64,000 nt of DNA from a virus. The stretch is from the IMG/VR virus record IMGVR_UViG_3300032334_000315, positions 1 through 64,000 of that record; one strand, 5' to 3'. The position numbers and the translations under genes are program-made. Below the pieces are notes generated by a model. That model ran no database searches. It was not told the DNA's origin and saw only the letters and a list, made by a program, of their open reading frames with translations. The number at the start of each line of letters is the position of its first letter. Position 1 is the first letter of the stretch. Of the stretch, positions 21,966 to 31,292 are shown one piece after another.

Positions 21966-22408
21966 TAGTAGACCTTTAAATAATTGATTACGCTCTTGCG
22001 GACTTCATGTGGTAATGATATAGCAAGAGCAGCAGCCAAATGATGTGGCTCAACTTTCTGCTCTATAAGGTTCGCGCACTCAATAACAACTAAATCTGTT
22101 TCTTGGTTTTGTATAAACGAAACAATGCGTGGGTTCTTGCGATTGCCGAACTCCCACGCTAATGTTTCGGCTTTCTCTCCTATCAATGCACGGACTTCAT
22201 CGCGCTTTGATGGATCTATGGTAACTGTATGGTATGAATCTGTGCCATATATTGAGTGACACAATCCAGCATATACAATATCACTAGAGCATCCCCAGTC
22301 CATAAGTAAACTTGCTGTACCGGTTAAATGCTCTAATAATGATCTTTGGCTGTGATTATTTTCTTCGGCGCCATTATCTAAAAGAAACTCAATTACCTTA
22401 TGAATCAA
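21965..22408 (-). CDS. HD-like protein (DUF6817-type), 147 aa
   Basis: The motif HSQRSLLEHLTGTASLL with LCHSIYGT downstream resembles the HD-like family DUF6817: conserved histidines where metal-dependent phosphohydrolases place theirs. The canonical HD doublet is replaced, so catalysis is uncertain. No ATG is available. TTG at 22408 has GAGGTG upstream; TTG at 22420 overlaps the previous stop but has no ribosome site. Confidence 0.7.
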   Translation of the reverse strand: MIHKVIEFLLDNGAEENNHSQRSLLEHLTGTASLLMDWGCSSDIVYAGLCHSIYGTDSYHTVTIDPSKRDEVRALIGEKAETLAWEFGNRKNPRIVSFIQNQETDLVVIECANLIEQKVEPHHLAAALAISLPHEVRKSVINYLKVY

Positions 22409-22416
22409 ATCACACC

Positions 22417-22797
22417 TCAAAATGTATTAAGCGCAACTCTCTTTATGGTAGTTGCGTTGACTGCAATATAGATGTATGTATTTGTGAAACGCATCTCTCC
22501 TACGGCCATACCAACAGTTGTCGCATTATTGGAAGCTGGTGCACTACCTAATGTGACGTTGACAATGTTTGCTGTGAGAGTTTTTGTGATGTTGACGTTT
22601 GCTGTAGTTGTGGTACGTGCGCGTACAGTGAGTGTTGACCCACTGAACACGGTGTTGGATGGAACTGCGCCAAACAAACCCTTCACAGTAATTCGTTTGG
22701 ATGTTGGAGTTCCATTGGCGTCAGTAACAATCAGGAGCAAATCGGGAGATGCAGCCGTTGTCGCTGATGGTAGTTGAGATACTTTCTTGTCAGCCAT
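22417..22797 (-). CDS. virion structural protein, 126 aa
   Basis: The N-terminus MADKKVSQLPSATTA, with a following DLLLIVTDANG, is a head-domain motif I recall from fibre-like and neck proteins of marine T4-like phages. The rest is Thr/Asn/Val-rich and beta-structured with no charged clusters, as in small fibres or decoration proteins. It is coupled closely to the 247-aa structural gene upstream. Confidence 0.7.
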   Translation of the reverse strand: MADKKVSQLPSATTAASPDLLLIVTDANGTPTSKRITVKGLFGAVPSNTVFSGSTLTVRARTTTTANVNITKTLTANIVNVTLGSAPASNNATTVGMAVGEMRFTNTYIYIAVNATTIKRVALNTF

Positions 22798-22818
22798 TAT
22801 TCAGCTCCCGATCCTTTA

Positions 22819-23562
22819 TTAAACGCCCTTAGGTGATACTTGGAATGTTGTGATACGAGCGCCATTGAAACGTGATAGGTTGTTTGAAACCGCACCACTG
22901 ATCTGCAAGTTTGCAGCGTGTGTTGTTCCCTGCTCTGGATTATAAAGAGGATTGCCTGTGACAGAAATTGTCTGAGCATTGATCTTATATGTGGCCTTTG
23001 CAGAACCAGCACCACCCTGTAGAACAGGTAGTGTGAATACCATTACGTTGTTAGCCACGTTCGCACGAGCGGCTGCGGCTGCTGTGATACGAGCAACTGC
23101 GTTATTACCACCAACAGTGTTTGCAACAGTGATTGACATAAGGTTGCCAGATGGGCGCTTATGTACGGGCATATTGAACACAACATAAAGATTGGCGCCT
23201 GCTGCGTTTGCTGAGATAACTCCGTTTGCGTTTAGCTTCACGAAGATTTCACAGATATCTGGGCGACCAAGATATGTGTTTGATGTATAACTATATCCAC
23301 CACCTGGATTGGCCGAAACTAAAATTTCGTCAATCTGACGTTGATTACCATCAGTTACCTTATTCATGCGACGCACCCAACCTGCAGAGGTTGCGATGAC
23401 GTTACGCTTGTTTGCAAGATCGGTTAGACCACCGGTTGCATCATATGAGTGACCAATACCATCACTCATTGGAAGCGGGCGAAAACCCGCCTTCATTCCT
23501 GCTTCTGTGTTTGCACCAGTTGCTGTCTGTGTGCTTTCTCTACTAAAACCCCATAGTGCCAT
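22819..23562 (-). CDS. virion structural protein, 247 aa
   Basis: An Ala/Asn/Gly-rich beta-structured protein without membrane segments. Its N-terminus (MALWGFSRESTQT) and general composition match structural proteins of T4-like marine phages by memory. AAGGAA lies before the ATG. A late-type octamer ACTAAATA about 70 nt upstream overlaps the stop codon of the internal-head polyprotein gene. Exact virion position unknown. Confidence 0.72.
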   Translation of the reverse strand: MALWGFSRESTQTATGANTEAGMKAGFRPLPMSDGIGHSYDATGGLTDLANKRNVIATSAGWVRRMNKVTDGNQRQIDEILVSANPGGGYSYTSNTYLGRPDICEIFVKLNANGVISANAAGANLYVVFNMPVHKRPSGNLMSITVANTVGGNNAVARITAAAAARANVANNVMVFTLPVLQGGAGSAKATYKINAQTISVTGNPLYNPEQGTTHAANLQISGAVSNNLSRFNGARITTFQVSPKGV

Positions 23563-23628
23563 TTTCTTATTCCTTTTCGCTTTTCGTTGTGACTACTCGG
23601 CATAATATAGATTTTATTCGCTATACCC

Positions 23629-23636
23629 TATTTAGT
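23629..23636 (-). promoter_or_regulatory. late promoter variant ACTAAATA
   Basis: It matches six of eight positions of TATAAATA and stands upstream of the 247-aa structural gene, overlapping the TAA of the preceding gene. Confidence 0.45.
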
Positions 23637-25602
23637 CTCTGAGTGGTGGGTTCATTAGGATTGGCTCTTTGCCACCCTTCATTCCCTTTGACTTATCATT
23701 GCATACTTCACATGTCATTGACTTTTTACCTTCAGTGCATGTACACTTAGCTTCCTTCATAGAAGAAATTTGCTTGTTAGCCTTAGCTTGCATTACCTGC
23801 ATTTTCTTCTGGGCAATAGTCTTCTCAATTGATGCTTTCTTATCAGCCAGTTGCATTGCCATTGGATTCTCGGATGCTTCGTCCATACGACCATTAGCAG
23901 CAAGTCTCTCTTTGCGTCTTTGTGCCGCATAATCTGCTCCATTAGGTAACTTCTTTTTTGGCTCAGTCCAATTGTGTGCCTTCACTATTTTCTCTTTTTG
24001 ACCAGGACCAACATCGACAACCTTATATCCAATGTCTTTTGTTGTCTTCACTTTAGTCATGGTCTTAGCTTCAGCAAATCCTGGATCAGTCTCTTCAGTA
24101 GCAGGTACCTTTACCTTGTGGCCGTAATACTTACCGTAAGCCAACTTAGAACCCTTTTCACGATTGGTGCGCTTACGAAACTTATCAGGATCAGATGGTT
24201 GATTACCTTGCATTTGTCTACCGGCCTTATAACCATAAGATGCAAGAGTTCCTTTCGAGATTTCATCAATCTGAATCTCTTCTTCCATATTCTTATCACG
24301 ATCAGCACGATATGCCTTCATCTTCTCAGCCTTCTTATCGCGAGTTGCTTTGTTTGGCTTAGTGTCTGTACCATAATCCTTGACCACAACACCCTTGTGG
24401 ATAATCTTCAGATTCTTCTTATTACCACCATTACCATAAGTACCCTGGATCTCGTCCAGAGTTTCTTCTTTCATGGCTTTCTCTTTCTTTTCCTGTGACA
24501 TACCCTTATCACGGAACTTATTGGCCATACCAGCATACTTTTTGAAGATAGGACCAGAACGACCCTGAGCATCACCCATAGCTTTCTTAGCAGCCTTGTG
24601 TGCTGCGCTGTGATATGTATCGGTTGATAGCTCATCAATTTGAGTGTCTTCTTTAGCCAATTTACCTACAGCTCTTTTGATGCCAGCTGATCTCTTGTTT
24701 ATAGTATGAATGTGTGGATCCAACTTAGCCGCAGTGCCATCGGTACTGCCGGCGTTGTAACCAGCCTTTCCGAGACTTGATGCTGATTTGTTTACATAAG
24801 AACCAAGAGTAGCCTTTGATAACTCGTCTACCTGCTCAACATCTTCACTCACTTTTTTTTTTGTTATCTTATTCATAAGACGCTTTGCACCAATGGTTCT
24901 GTTGGCAATATCATTAGCCTGCTTGACATCATTAGGATCAGAGTTCTTGATAGATTTCTTAGCCTTCATAAGATACGCAAACTTCTTGATGTTTGTATCA
25001 AGAACCTCGTCTACTTGAACATCTTCCTTAGTTAGCTTATCGGTAGCCTTGTTGATTCCCTGACGACGCTTCCATGACTTATCAAAAGCCTTGTCTGCGG
25101 TCTGACTGTCCTTACGGCGCTGAGTTTCCTTAGAATAATCACCAGTCTTCTTTTGATGGTCGGCAATCTTGTTTGAACGCTCAGCATGACGACCAGTTGC
25201 AGCGGAGTTAGTTGCTACATCGGTTGCAGCCTTCTTGATATATGAACCCAAAGTCTTCTTTGATAGTTCATCTACCTGCTCAACTTCTTCGTGCTGCTGA
25301 CGATCCTTACCTGACATCTTTTCGCGACCACGAATCTTATCAGCGACAGATGGATTCATTCTGCTTAGATATTGGCCATCTCGGTTCTTAGCACCGACAG
25401 CCGCCGCAGCTGCGTTCTTCTTTTCCTTATTAGCAGGATTGCCTTCATCAATATTTTCTTCCTTACGAAGCATCTTGAAATCTTGGCCGTCAATTTTGCC
25501 GTTGTGGTTCTTGTCAATCTTGACCTGACCACCTTTGAGTGCTTCATTTACTGCATCAATTAGCGATTTGCTAATACCAAATTTATTTGGATCAATAGAC
25601 AT
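23632..25602 (-). CDS. internal head polyprotein with repeated xDE motif, 656 aa
   Basis: A Lys/Glu/Ala-rich disordered protein. Residues 30-41 (DKNHNGKIDGQD) form an EF-hand-like calcium loop. The motif E(E/D)xQ(V/I)DE(L/I)S recurs, with (V/I/L)DE at about 110-112, 197-199, 258-260, 322-324, 382-384 and 445-447, often followed by TLxSYxxKA. T4 prohead protease gp21 cuts after (L/I)xE, so these are candidate cleavage sites that would give several small internal peptides. A CxC..C..C cluster near residue 630 may bind zinc. Related repeats occur in the 151- and 918-aa proteins nearby. Confidence 0.75.
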   Translation of the reverse strand: MSIDPNKFGISKSLIDAVNEALKGGQVKIDKNHNGKIDGQDFKMLRKEENIDEGNPANKEKKNAAAAAVGAKNRDGQYLSRMNPSVADKIRGREKMSGKDRQQHEEVEQVDELSKKTLGSYIKKAATDVATNSAATGRHAERSNKIADHQKKTGDYSKETQRRKDSQTADKAFDKSWKRRQGINKATDKLTKEDVQVDEVLDTNIKKFAYLMKAKKSIKNSDPNDVKQANDIANRTIGAKRLMNKITKKKVSEDVEQVDELSKATLGSYVNKSASSLGKAGYNAGSTDGTAAKLDPHIHTINKRSAGIKRAVGKLAKEDTQIDELSTDTYHSAAHKAAKKAMGDAQGRSGPIFKKYAGMANKFRDKGMSQEKKEKAMKEETLDEIQGTYGNGGNKKNLKIIHKGVVVKDYGTDTKPNKATRDKKAEKMKAYRADRDKNMEEEIQIDEISKGTLASYGYKAGRQMQGNQPSDPDKFRKRTNREKGSKLAYGKYYGHKVKVPATEETDPGFAEAKTMTKVKTTKDIGYKVVDVGPGQKEKIVKAHNWTEPKKKLPNGADYAAQRRKERLAANGRMDEASENPMAMQLADKKASIEKTIAQKKMQVMQAKANKQISSMKEAKCTCTEGKKSMTCEVCNDKSKGMKGGKEPILMNPPLRD

Positions 25603-25603
25603 T

Positions 25604-26044
25604 TTAGTTACCTTTCTTTGTTGCTCTTAGCATCCAAGCATGTTTATTATGAATATCAATACGGTCTTGTAGGTAGTTTGCAATTCCTACCGCACCAGCA
25701 ACCTCCGCTGCTTTCTGTGCAGGAACAAGCGTAGCAATAACTGCATTGTTATCATCGTACAAACGATTTAACATACCAGCAGCATTAGGAACTGTTAGCT
25801 CATCCTGAATGGTTGATAGCTCACCAAAACGCTTGAATGAACCTGGCGCATAAACATTCAATGTGCGAATGTGTTCTGCAATACCGTCAACGGCTAGAAA
25901 CGCATCGGTGTATAGAGTTTCAAAAAATTCATGGTACTGTGAGAAGAATGGTCCTTCCACATTCCAGTGAAAGTTATGAGCCTTCAGATAAAACGCAAAG
26001 GTTGTAGCAAGTGATTTCTTGAGTAGTTCTGAAAGCTCATCCAT
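25604..26044 (-). CDS. dps: Dps-like ferritin, 146 aa
   Basis: Matches the Dps family in length and helices. The ferroxidase signature is NFHWNVEGPFF (His26), YHEFFE and DGIAEHIR (Asp53, Glu57). Dps oxidises Fe2+ with peroxide and coats DNA. Its presence among head-region genes suggests protection of packaged or injected DNA. It starts as TAATG on the preceding gene's stop and ends 2 nt before the polyprotein start. Confidence 0.9.
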   Translation of the reverse strand: MDELSELLKKSLATTFAFYLKAHNFHWNVEGPFFSQYHEFFETLYTDAFLAVDGIAEHIRTLNVYAPGSFKRFGELSTIQDELTVPNAAGMLNRLYDDNNAVIATLVPAQKAAEVAGAVGIANYLQDRIDIHNKHAWMLRATKKGN

Positions 26045-26382
26045 TACTTCTTTCCTTTTTTGCCTCTCTTAGGCTTCGGCGCATCTTCTGGCTCAATAAC
26101 AACCACTGGTGCTTCTTCCACAACAGGTTCAACGGTAGCCACTACTTCTTTAAGAACTTCTCCAACTTCCTTATCAAGCTTAGTAGCTTCTTCCACTACC
26201 TTAGCAAAAATCTCTTCTGTCTTAGCAGCCACTGTTTCTGCTGCCTTTACCTCTTCAACCGCGGCCTTTGCCTCTTGCTCATCAGCAGCAATAAACTCTT
26301 CATTTTTCCATGGCTTTGCGTATACCAAGTATCCAACAATTGCTAGAAAAATACCGCAACCAATAATTACATCCATATCCAT
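26044..26382 (-). CDS. membrane-anchored acidic protein, 112 aa
   Basis: Start at ATG 26382, with AGGAG 8 nt away; the TTG two codons earlier is too near. Residues 4-20 form a membrane helix. Residues 25-95 are an Ala/Glu/Val-rich coiled region. The tail KPKRGKKGKK is strongly basic and could touch DNA or RNA. I do not recognise the family. It lies between Dps and the nucleotidyltransferase-fusion gene. Confidence 0.68.
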   Translation of the reverse strand: MDMDVIIGCGIFLAIVGYLVYAKPWKNEEFIAADEQEAKAAVEEVKAAETVAAKTEEIFAKVVEEATKLDKEVGEVLKEVVATVEPVVEEAPVVVIEPEDAPKPKRGKKGKK

Positions 26383-26403
26383 TTTCAATTCTCCTGTGTT
26401 TAT

Positions 26404-29160
26404 TTACATTTTGTTTTTAAATATCTTACGATACATAAAATTGCCATTAGCTTTCTTAACTCTAACTACTTTATGGTCAGCATGTGTTTGCATGACATCT
26501 TCTGGTACACAATTAGGAACAGGCTTACCACCTTTATTCTTCATGCCAACTTGCTTATACCCTGTCCAACATTTTTCATCGACTTGTGTTTCTTCACTAC
26601 GGCAATTCCACTTACGCAATGCTAAGGCTTTACGAGATGGCTCACCGTTTGGCTTCTTCATCGGCCCTTCAACACCACCCATGCGAGCGCAGAAAGACTT
26701 ACGACGACCAGCAGCCTTACTACCAGCTTTTAGTTTAGATGGTGATGTTGTTACTGGTGCTTTTAGATTCCCACCATCTTTTCTGTTATAATAGTCTCTG
26801 CCCTTTTGAGTTAAACCACCAGTAGATGATTTATATCCCTTAGCATCAACCGCACGTTCTTGTAAATCTTCATCCAACTTAGCAGCAAAACCACCAGCGA
26901 TGAATGAGTTCACGCGGTTGAACGCACGATTGATATCATTTGACTCAGCCATTTCGCGAGCGAACACCTGATTCAAAACACCTTCAGATACACCAGACTT
27001 CTTTGCTTTCTTGCGTAGATCAGGATTTGGTTGACTATCAAGTTCCTTATTTACTACGTTATAGCGAACGCGAGAATATGTAGCCGGATCCTGTGTAGTC
27101 AAATCAATAAGCTTGTCTAATAGATCCGCAAGGTTCTTGCGAAGCTGTGGGCTTTGCAAAGCAAACTGCTTGCTACTACGCAACGCACGACGGTAACCTT
27201 GAAGCTCGGTTGTGTCAACAAGGCCAAGACGCAACAGAACATCCATCTTTTGATTCAAACGCTTTGATTGATTTGGATCTTCAGAATCTTCTTTTACAGT
27301 AGTTTTTTTCTTAGATGCTAATGCTGGATGATTGAGCCACGCACCACCTCGCTCGCCCCATTTACGGATCATTTTATTTACAAATTTTGGATCCTTAGAT
27401 GCTTTTACAGCAGCACTATCTTTTGTCCAATCCATCTTTTCATTAGCCTGTGTCATACCAGGAGGTGCGTCTGGATCATTCGGATTCCAATTGCGAGCAT
27501 TGAATGTTACTTCATCAAGCTTTCTACCACCAAGAGAAATTTTTGGCTTGTCCTTTGGAATACCGTGGGCTAGAACATTTTTGAATGCTGTCAAGCTTTT
27601 ACCAGCAGCAACAGTTAGCTTTTGTTTATCAGCAGGCAAACGTGTTCTATCAAATAAAGCCAACATTTTTCTTGCGTCAGATACAGAAATCTTTTCTTTG
27701 TGCTTATCACCAAATACAACATCATGCTCACCACGAGCAATGATGACCTTACGCATTTGATAGATGATATTGGTATCACCAGCATCTACAGCATCGGCTG
27801 CACTACCACGCGCTTCAGTACGCATACGAAATTGAGCTAGACGCTTACCACCACCGTGTGTTGTATGTTTTGGATTTGGCGCAGAACGATCAACCGTTGT
27901 AGGATCAACATCTGTTGCAACAATTTTTGTCGCGTCAATATGCAACGGACTATCGTGTTTGGTATCAGCCTTTGATTTTTCCCAATCTGATACTGAAATA
28001 TGTTTAGCTTTAGCCTGCTTGATATCTGATGCTCTGTCTTTTGCAGAACCTTCTTTACCTTCTAGGAACATGTGAAATGCCTCGTTTGTAGTTGAGCGAG
28101 CCTGCGCTACAGATGCCTGCGCTTTGCTACGGATACGTGGAAGAATGCGAGTGGCTATTCTATTGATAGCACCCTTTAGTGATTTACCAAAACGCTGTGT
28201 CAATGCATTATCAACTGAGATGCGCTGCGAACGTGATAGCGCATTATAATCTAGGTTCTTGCGGCCGCTTGCGCGAGCGCGAAGGATCATAATAGCAGCC
28301 TTACGCGCACGAAGGCGTAGGCGTTGACCAGCTGGCATCTGCTTTGATTTAAGCTTACGCAGACGAGCGAGACGCTTGCTCATGGACTTCATCTTTTGTG
28401 AACGCTTCTGGCGTTGCTGTGATGTTAGACCTTCGTGAACATCTTGTGGATCTTCATCGGTAATCATATCCAACATCATAGCATCTTCGTCACGGAGATC
28501 CAAATCGCTCATGTCGGTTAGCTTGTCGAGATATCTATCAATCTCAGCATCAGTTGGTAGTGGAATTTCTTCCTCAACAATTACAGATTCGGTCATTGTT
28601 TTTCCTAGACGCGATTGAATAATACGAATGATATCCTTTACATCTTTGTCGCTTAGACCATCTGGCATCTCTGCACGAATATTTGCAAAGTTACCTTCTC
28701 GCGCCCATGCGCGAATGTCAGATGCATGAATACCATCAGCATCACCAGAGCGTGTGTTTGTGATAGAGTGACGAGACTGGACGGTTACATTCTTAATATG
28801 AAAATCTTTACCATTTGCATTATCAACAAGCTTCTGGATTTGTTCTACTCTTTCATCACCCAATACGATATGAACGGTGTCGTAATGCTCTAATGATTTG
28901 AGAACACCAACCATGTTTGGCATAGATATGGGCGGCATATCAAATAGGCCTTTATGTCCAGGAAACATCTTGTTTAGGAATCGGATCTTTTCCTGTGGTG
29001 TAAATGGATTCTTCTTCTTGTCTACAGAGCGCGACACAAAAATCTTAGCGTCACTGTGAGTTTTTGTAGCCAATTTCAACACCGCATCCACAAGGTTCTT
29101 ATGTTCCTTGTGTGGTGGTTGAAATCTAGCAAGAGGTACAACAACGACAGATTTACTCAT
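26404..29160 (-). CDS. nucleotidyltransferase-domain virion protein, 918 aa
   Basis: Start at ATG 29160, 8 nt inside the upstream gene. Residues 1-170 resemble a NadM/cytidylyltransferase-like domain: VVVVPLARFQPPHKEH holds the (T/H)xxH-type loop, and GIHASDIR fits the later ISxxxxR motif. The remaining ~750 residues are basic and low-complexity, with a DUF6321-like segment (GRDYYNRKDGG, SFCARMGG) near the C-terminus and an ETQVDE motif like that of the 656-aa polyprotein. The layout suggests an enzyme domain carried on a capsid-internal scaffold protein. Substrate unknown. Confidence 0.72.
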   Translation of the reverse strand: MSKSVVVVPLARFQPPHKEHKNLVDAVLKLATKTHSDAKIFVSRSVDKKKNPFTPQEKIRFLNKMFPGHKGLFDMPPISMPNMVGVLKSLEHYDTVHIVLGDERVEQIQKLVDNANGKDFHIKNVTVQSRHSITNTRSGDADGIHASDIRAWAREGNFANIRAEMPDGLSDKDVKDIIRIIQSRLGKTMTESVIVEEEIPLPTDAEIDRYLDKLTDMSDLDLRDEDAMMLDMITDEDPQDVHEGLTSQQRQKRSQKMKSMSKRLARLRKLKSKQMPAGQRLRLRARKAAIMILRARASGRKNLDYNALSRSQRISVDNALTQRFGKSLKGAINRIATRILPRIRSKAQASVAQARSTTNEAFHMFLEGKEGSAKDRASDIKQAKAKHISVSDWEKSKADTKHDSPLHIDATKIVATDVDPTTVDRSAPNPKHTTHGGGKRLAQFRMRTEARGSAADAVDAGDTNIIYQMRKVIIARGEHDVVFGDKHKEKISVSDARKMLALFDRTRLPADKQKLTVAAGKSLTAFKNVLAHGIPKDKPKISLGGRKLDEVTFNARNWNPNDPDAPPGMTQANEKMDWTKDSAAVKASKDPKFVNKMIRKWGERGGAWLNHPALASKKKTTVKEDSEDPNQSKRLNQKMDVLLRLGLVDTTELQGYRRALRSSKQFALQSPQLRKNLADLLDKLIDLTTQDPATYSRVRYNVVNKELDSQPNPDLRKKAKKSGVSEGVLNQVFAREMAESNDINRAFNRVNSFIAGGFAAKLDEDLQERAVDAKGYKSSTGGLTQKGRDYYNRKDGGNLKAPVTTSPSKLKAGSKAAGRRKSFCARMGGVEGPMKKPNGEPSRKALALRKWNCRSEETQVDEKCWTGYKQVGMKNKGGKPVPNCVPEDVMQTHADHKVVRVKKANGNFMYRKIFKNKM

Positions 29161-30334
29161 CTTTCGGTGCCGCCTTTCTGAACGATCCTTGAGCAAAGTT
29201 TTGCATACTGAATACACGGCGCTTGACTAGCTTTGCGGTACCGTGCTTGCCGAGAAGAACATAGCCTTCTGGATTTGTCTTTACCAATGCACCAAACTCA
29301 TTCTCAAAATATCTGCGAATAGGTTGATATGTGTCCAGCTCGTCAATGATCTTGTCCTTGATATCAGCAAGCTTGTTGTGAACATCAAGGACGTTTGTGA
29401 TTAGAGCTTTATTGGATTCAATTTGACCAGTGATGGTATCATATACCACCTGCTTTGAAGCTTTACCTTTTTCACTAGCAGCCTTGTCAATGAACTTCTG
29501 GAGCTTCTCTTTCATGTACGCAAGGAAACCAGCATATGACTGCGTGGTGTTATTACGGATCACATAGTTGGCATATGCAAGGAAATGTGGATTCATCTCT
29601 TCGGATGAGATGTATGCAAACGCATCACCCGGTATAGATGCAAGGAGCTTATCAACCTCTGTGATATGGGCCTTCAAATGACCAACATGATCCAACGATG
29701 GCGCATCAATTGGCATCAGGAACACATGAGCATTCTTCTTCATGTCACGCGCTTGGATAGTCACGCGACTACCAGATGCATTGTACTTGGTGTGTGGTGC
29801 GAATCCAACAACCGACTTAGCAATCTCACGACCAAGCACCGAGTTCACAGGTACCGCATTGATAACTGTGTTTGGCTTGAACAACCAGTGCTGAACACCT
29901 TCAATGTCAACCTTCTTCAAGTCAACCTTAGCGAACATCATATCGCCTTGAAGGATCTCATTCTTGTTGTTTGTGATGTATGGGAAATATTCTAGAGCGA
30001 GCTTTAGTTTAGCTACGAGCCCTGGTGCGTGGCCGTGATTACGCTCAATATCCTCAACTGTAAAATTGACCTTAGGATCTTTGTTGAAGATTGATTTGGT
30101 CGCTACGAAGAACTTACCATTCTGATAGCCATAAAATACGCTAGGAGCACCGTCGATCTTAGTTTGATTCACAGTTTCAGGAATGCCCTTAATAAGGTCA
30201 TGGAAGTAACCACTGATCTTAGCAATGGACTTCTTTCCAGAAACATAAATCTCGTCTTCAATGTGGGTATAGTGCGACTTGTCTTCCTCAGACGAAAACG
30301 CAGCTTCTACCACGAAGCTTTTAAAACTTTTCAT
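29153..30334 (-). CDS. KxDG ligase-like protein (DUF6267-type), 393 aa
   Basis: The N-terminal FKSFVVEA is of a type seen on phage head proteins. KIDG (59-62 from this start) with SVFYG and FFVATKS after it matches motif I of covalent nucleotidyltransferases (DNA/RNA ligases). EILQGDMMF and the C-terminal HGTAKLVKRR are in place for motifs III/IV and V. I recall this as a DUF6267-like phage family. Sealing activity is unproven. The second of two ATGs is favoured by AGGAG spacing. A TATAAATA late promoter lies 66 nt upstream. Confidence 0.72.
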   Translation of the reverse strand: MKSFKSFVVEAAFSSEEDKSHYTHIEDEIYVSGKKSIAKISGYFHDLIKGIPETVNQTKIDGAPSVFYGYQNGKFFVATKSIFNKDPKVNFTVEDIERNHGHAPGLVAKLKLALEYFPYITNNKNEILQGDMMFAKVDLKKVDIEGVQHWLFKPNTVINAVPVNSVLGREIAKSVVGFAPHTKYNASGSRVTIQARDMKKNAHVFLMPIDAPSLDHVGHLKAHITEVDKLLASIPGDAFAYISSEEMNPHFLAYANYVIRNNTTQSYAGFLAYMKEKLQKFIDKAASEKGKASKQVVYDTITGQIESNKALITNVLDVHNKLADIKDKIIDELDTYQPIRRYFENEFGALVKTNPEGYVLLGKHGTAKLVKRRVFSMQNFAQGSFRKAAPKDE

Positions 30335-30402
30335 CATACTCCTAGCGGGATTGGCGTACCCTAACCGCGACCATGCAGGACTGCCTTAGCTTTCTGCTCG
30401 TC

Positions 30403-30410
30403 TATTTATA
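30403..30410 (-). promoter_or_regulatory. late promoter TATAAATA
   Basis: A perfect T4-type late octamer upstream of the ligase-like gene; expected leader about 60 nt. Confidence 0.75.
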
Positions 30411-30414
30411 ATAC

Positions 30415-30443
30415 TTGACAAATTAATATTTCCATGGTATAAT
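30415..30443 (+). promoter_or_regulatory. plus-strand sigma70-type promoter (antisense)
   Basis: TTGACA (30415-30420), a 17-bp spacer and TATAAT (30438-30443), then AAGGATGTTGTA and CCGG..TCAG at 30444-30464. It points into the 3' end of the minus-strand 273-aa gene. A near-copy lies at 61500-61528. Confidence 0.75.
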
Positions 30444-30467
30444 AAGGATGTTGTAACCGGTCAGATA

Positions 30468-31289
30468 CTATGCTTTCAAATCAATTCTAAATGCCAACCC
30501 TGTGATACCGCTTCTTGATTTACCTCTAATATCAAACTTAACTTTTGAACGAATACCCTGAACATATGTATCGTTGATTAAGTAGAATCCTTTAGGACTA
30601 ATGATGCTGTCTGCTACCGCACCTTTATACTCAGCAAGAGATATTTCACCTGTTAGTGCTTCATATAGCAATGCTTTTGTGTATTCTGGATCTCCTTCAA
30701 TATATTTCAAAAGAGAGTCCATCAACACCTCTTTGTTATTAGATAACCAATACTCATAGCTTTTATCTTGGATAATTTTAGTTCCTTTGATAAACTCTTT
30801 GATTACTTTTGGTTTTGCTTCTGTCAAGATTCTTTTTTTATTTGATTCGGATAACAAACGAGTTGGCATAACTTTCAACTCACTTATGATTGATTTTAGC
30901 ACTTTACTTTTATTTGAGTTTGGCACTTTTGTCGCAGCCGCTGCAAACAATTCGGCTGTCGATGCGCCTTGACCCGAAGCCAATTGCACACCGCCAGCCA
31001 TTTTTACAGATACCGTATGTATTTTAGTTCCAATTTTCAATACGACATCCGTTTTTGGTTCTGGTTTTGCCGCTATAGCAACACCAAATGGATTAGATGA
31101 ATCATCAGAATGCCAGGCAAGAACTTTTTTTGCACTACCAGCATACTTGTAGATATGCTTTACACAGTCGTCGGCCTGAGATAGAATAATCTCGGAATAA
31201 TCTCTTGTGTATTTTTTCTGTTCATTATTTTTGATCTTGATTTTTTCTACAATAGCCCATTCAAGATCAACGCCCTCTGATGCTGCCAT
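30468..31289 (-). CDS. phage protein of unknown function, nuclease-like features, 273 aa
   Basis: Residues 75-105 read KTDVVLKIGTKIHTVSVKMAGG, an acidic-strand-then-VxVK pattern that recalls PD-(D/E)xK nucleases, but a full motif set is not clear. The C-terminal half is helical and charged. I recall related proteins in marine T4-like phages with no function. It lies between two internal-head-type genes; its stop codon is followed after a few bases by the plus-strand promoter. Confidence 0.65.
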   Translation of the reverse strand: MAASEGVDLEWAIVEKIKIKNNEQKKYTRDYSEIILSQADDCVKHIYKYAGSAKKVLAWHSDDSSNPFGVAIAAKPEPKTDVVLKIGTKIHTVSVKMAGGVQLASGQGASTAELFAAAATKVPNSNKSKVLKSIISELKVMPTRLLSESNKKRILTEAKPKVIKEFIKGTKIIQDKSYEYWLSNNKEVLMDSLLKYIEGDPEYTKALLYEALTGEISLAEYKGAVADSIISPKGFYLINDTYVQGIRSKVKFDIRGKSRSGITGLAFRIDLKA

Positions 31290-31292
31290 AAT

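Noticed and set aside
26060-26791. 243-aa plus-strand frame
   Set aside because: Shadow of the acidic membrane protein and nucleotidyltransferase genes; low-complexity Ser/Thr composition and no start site.
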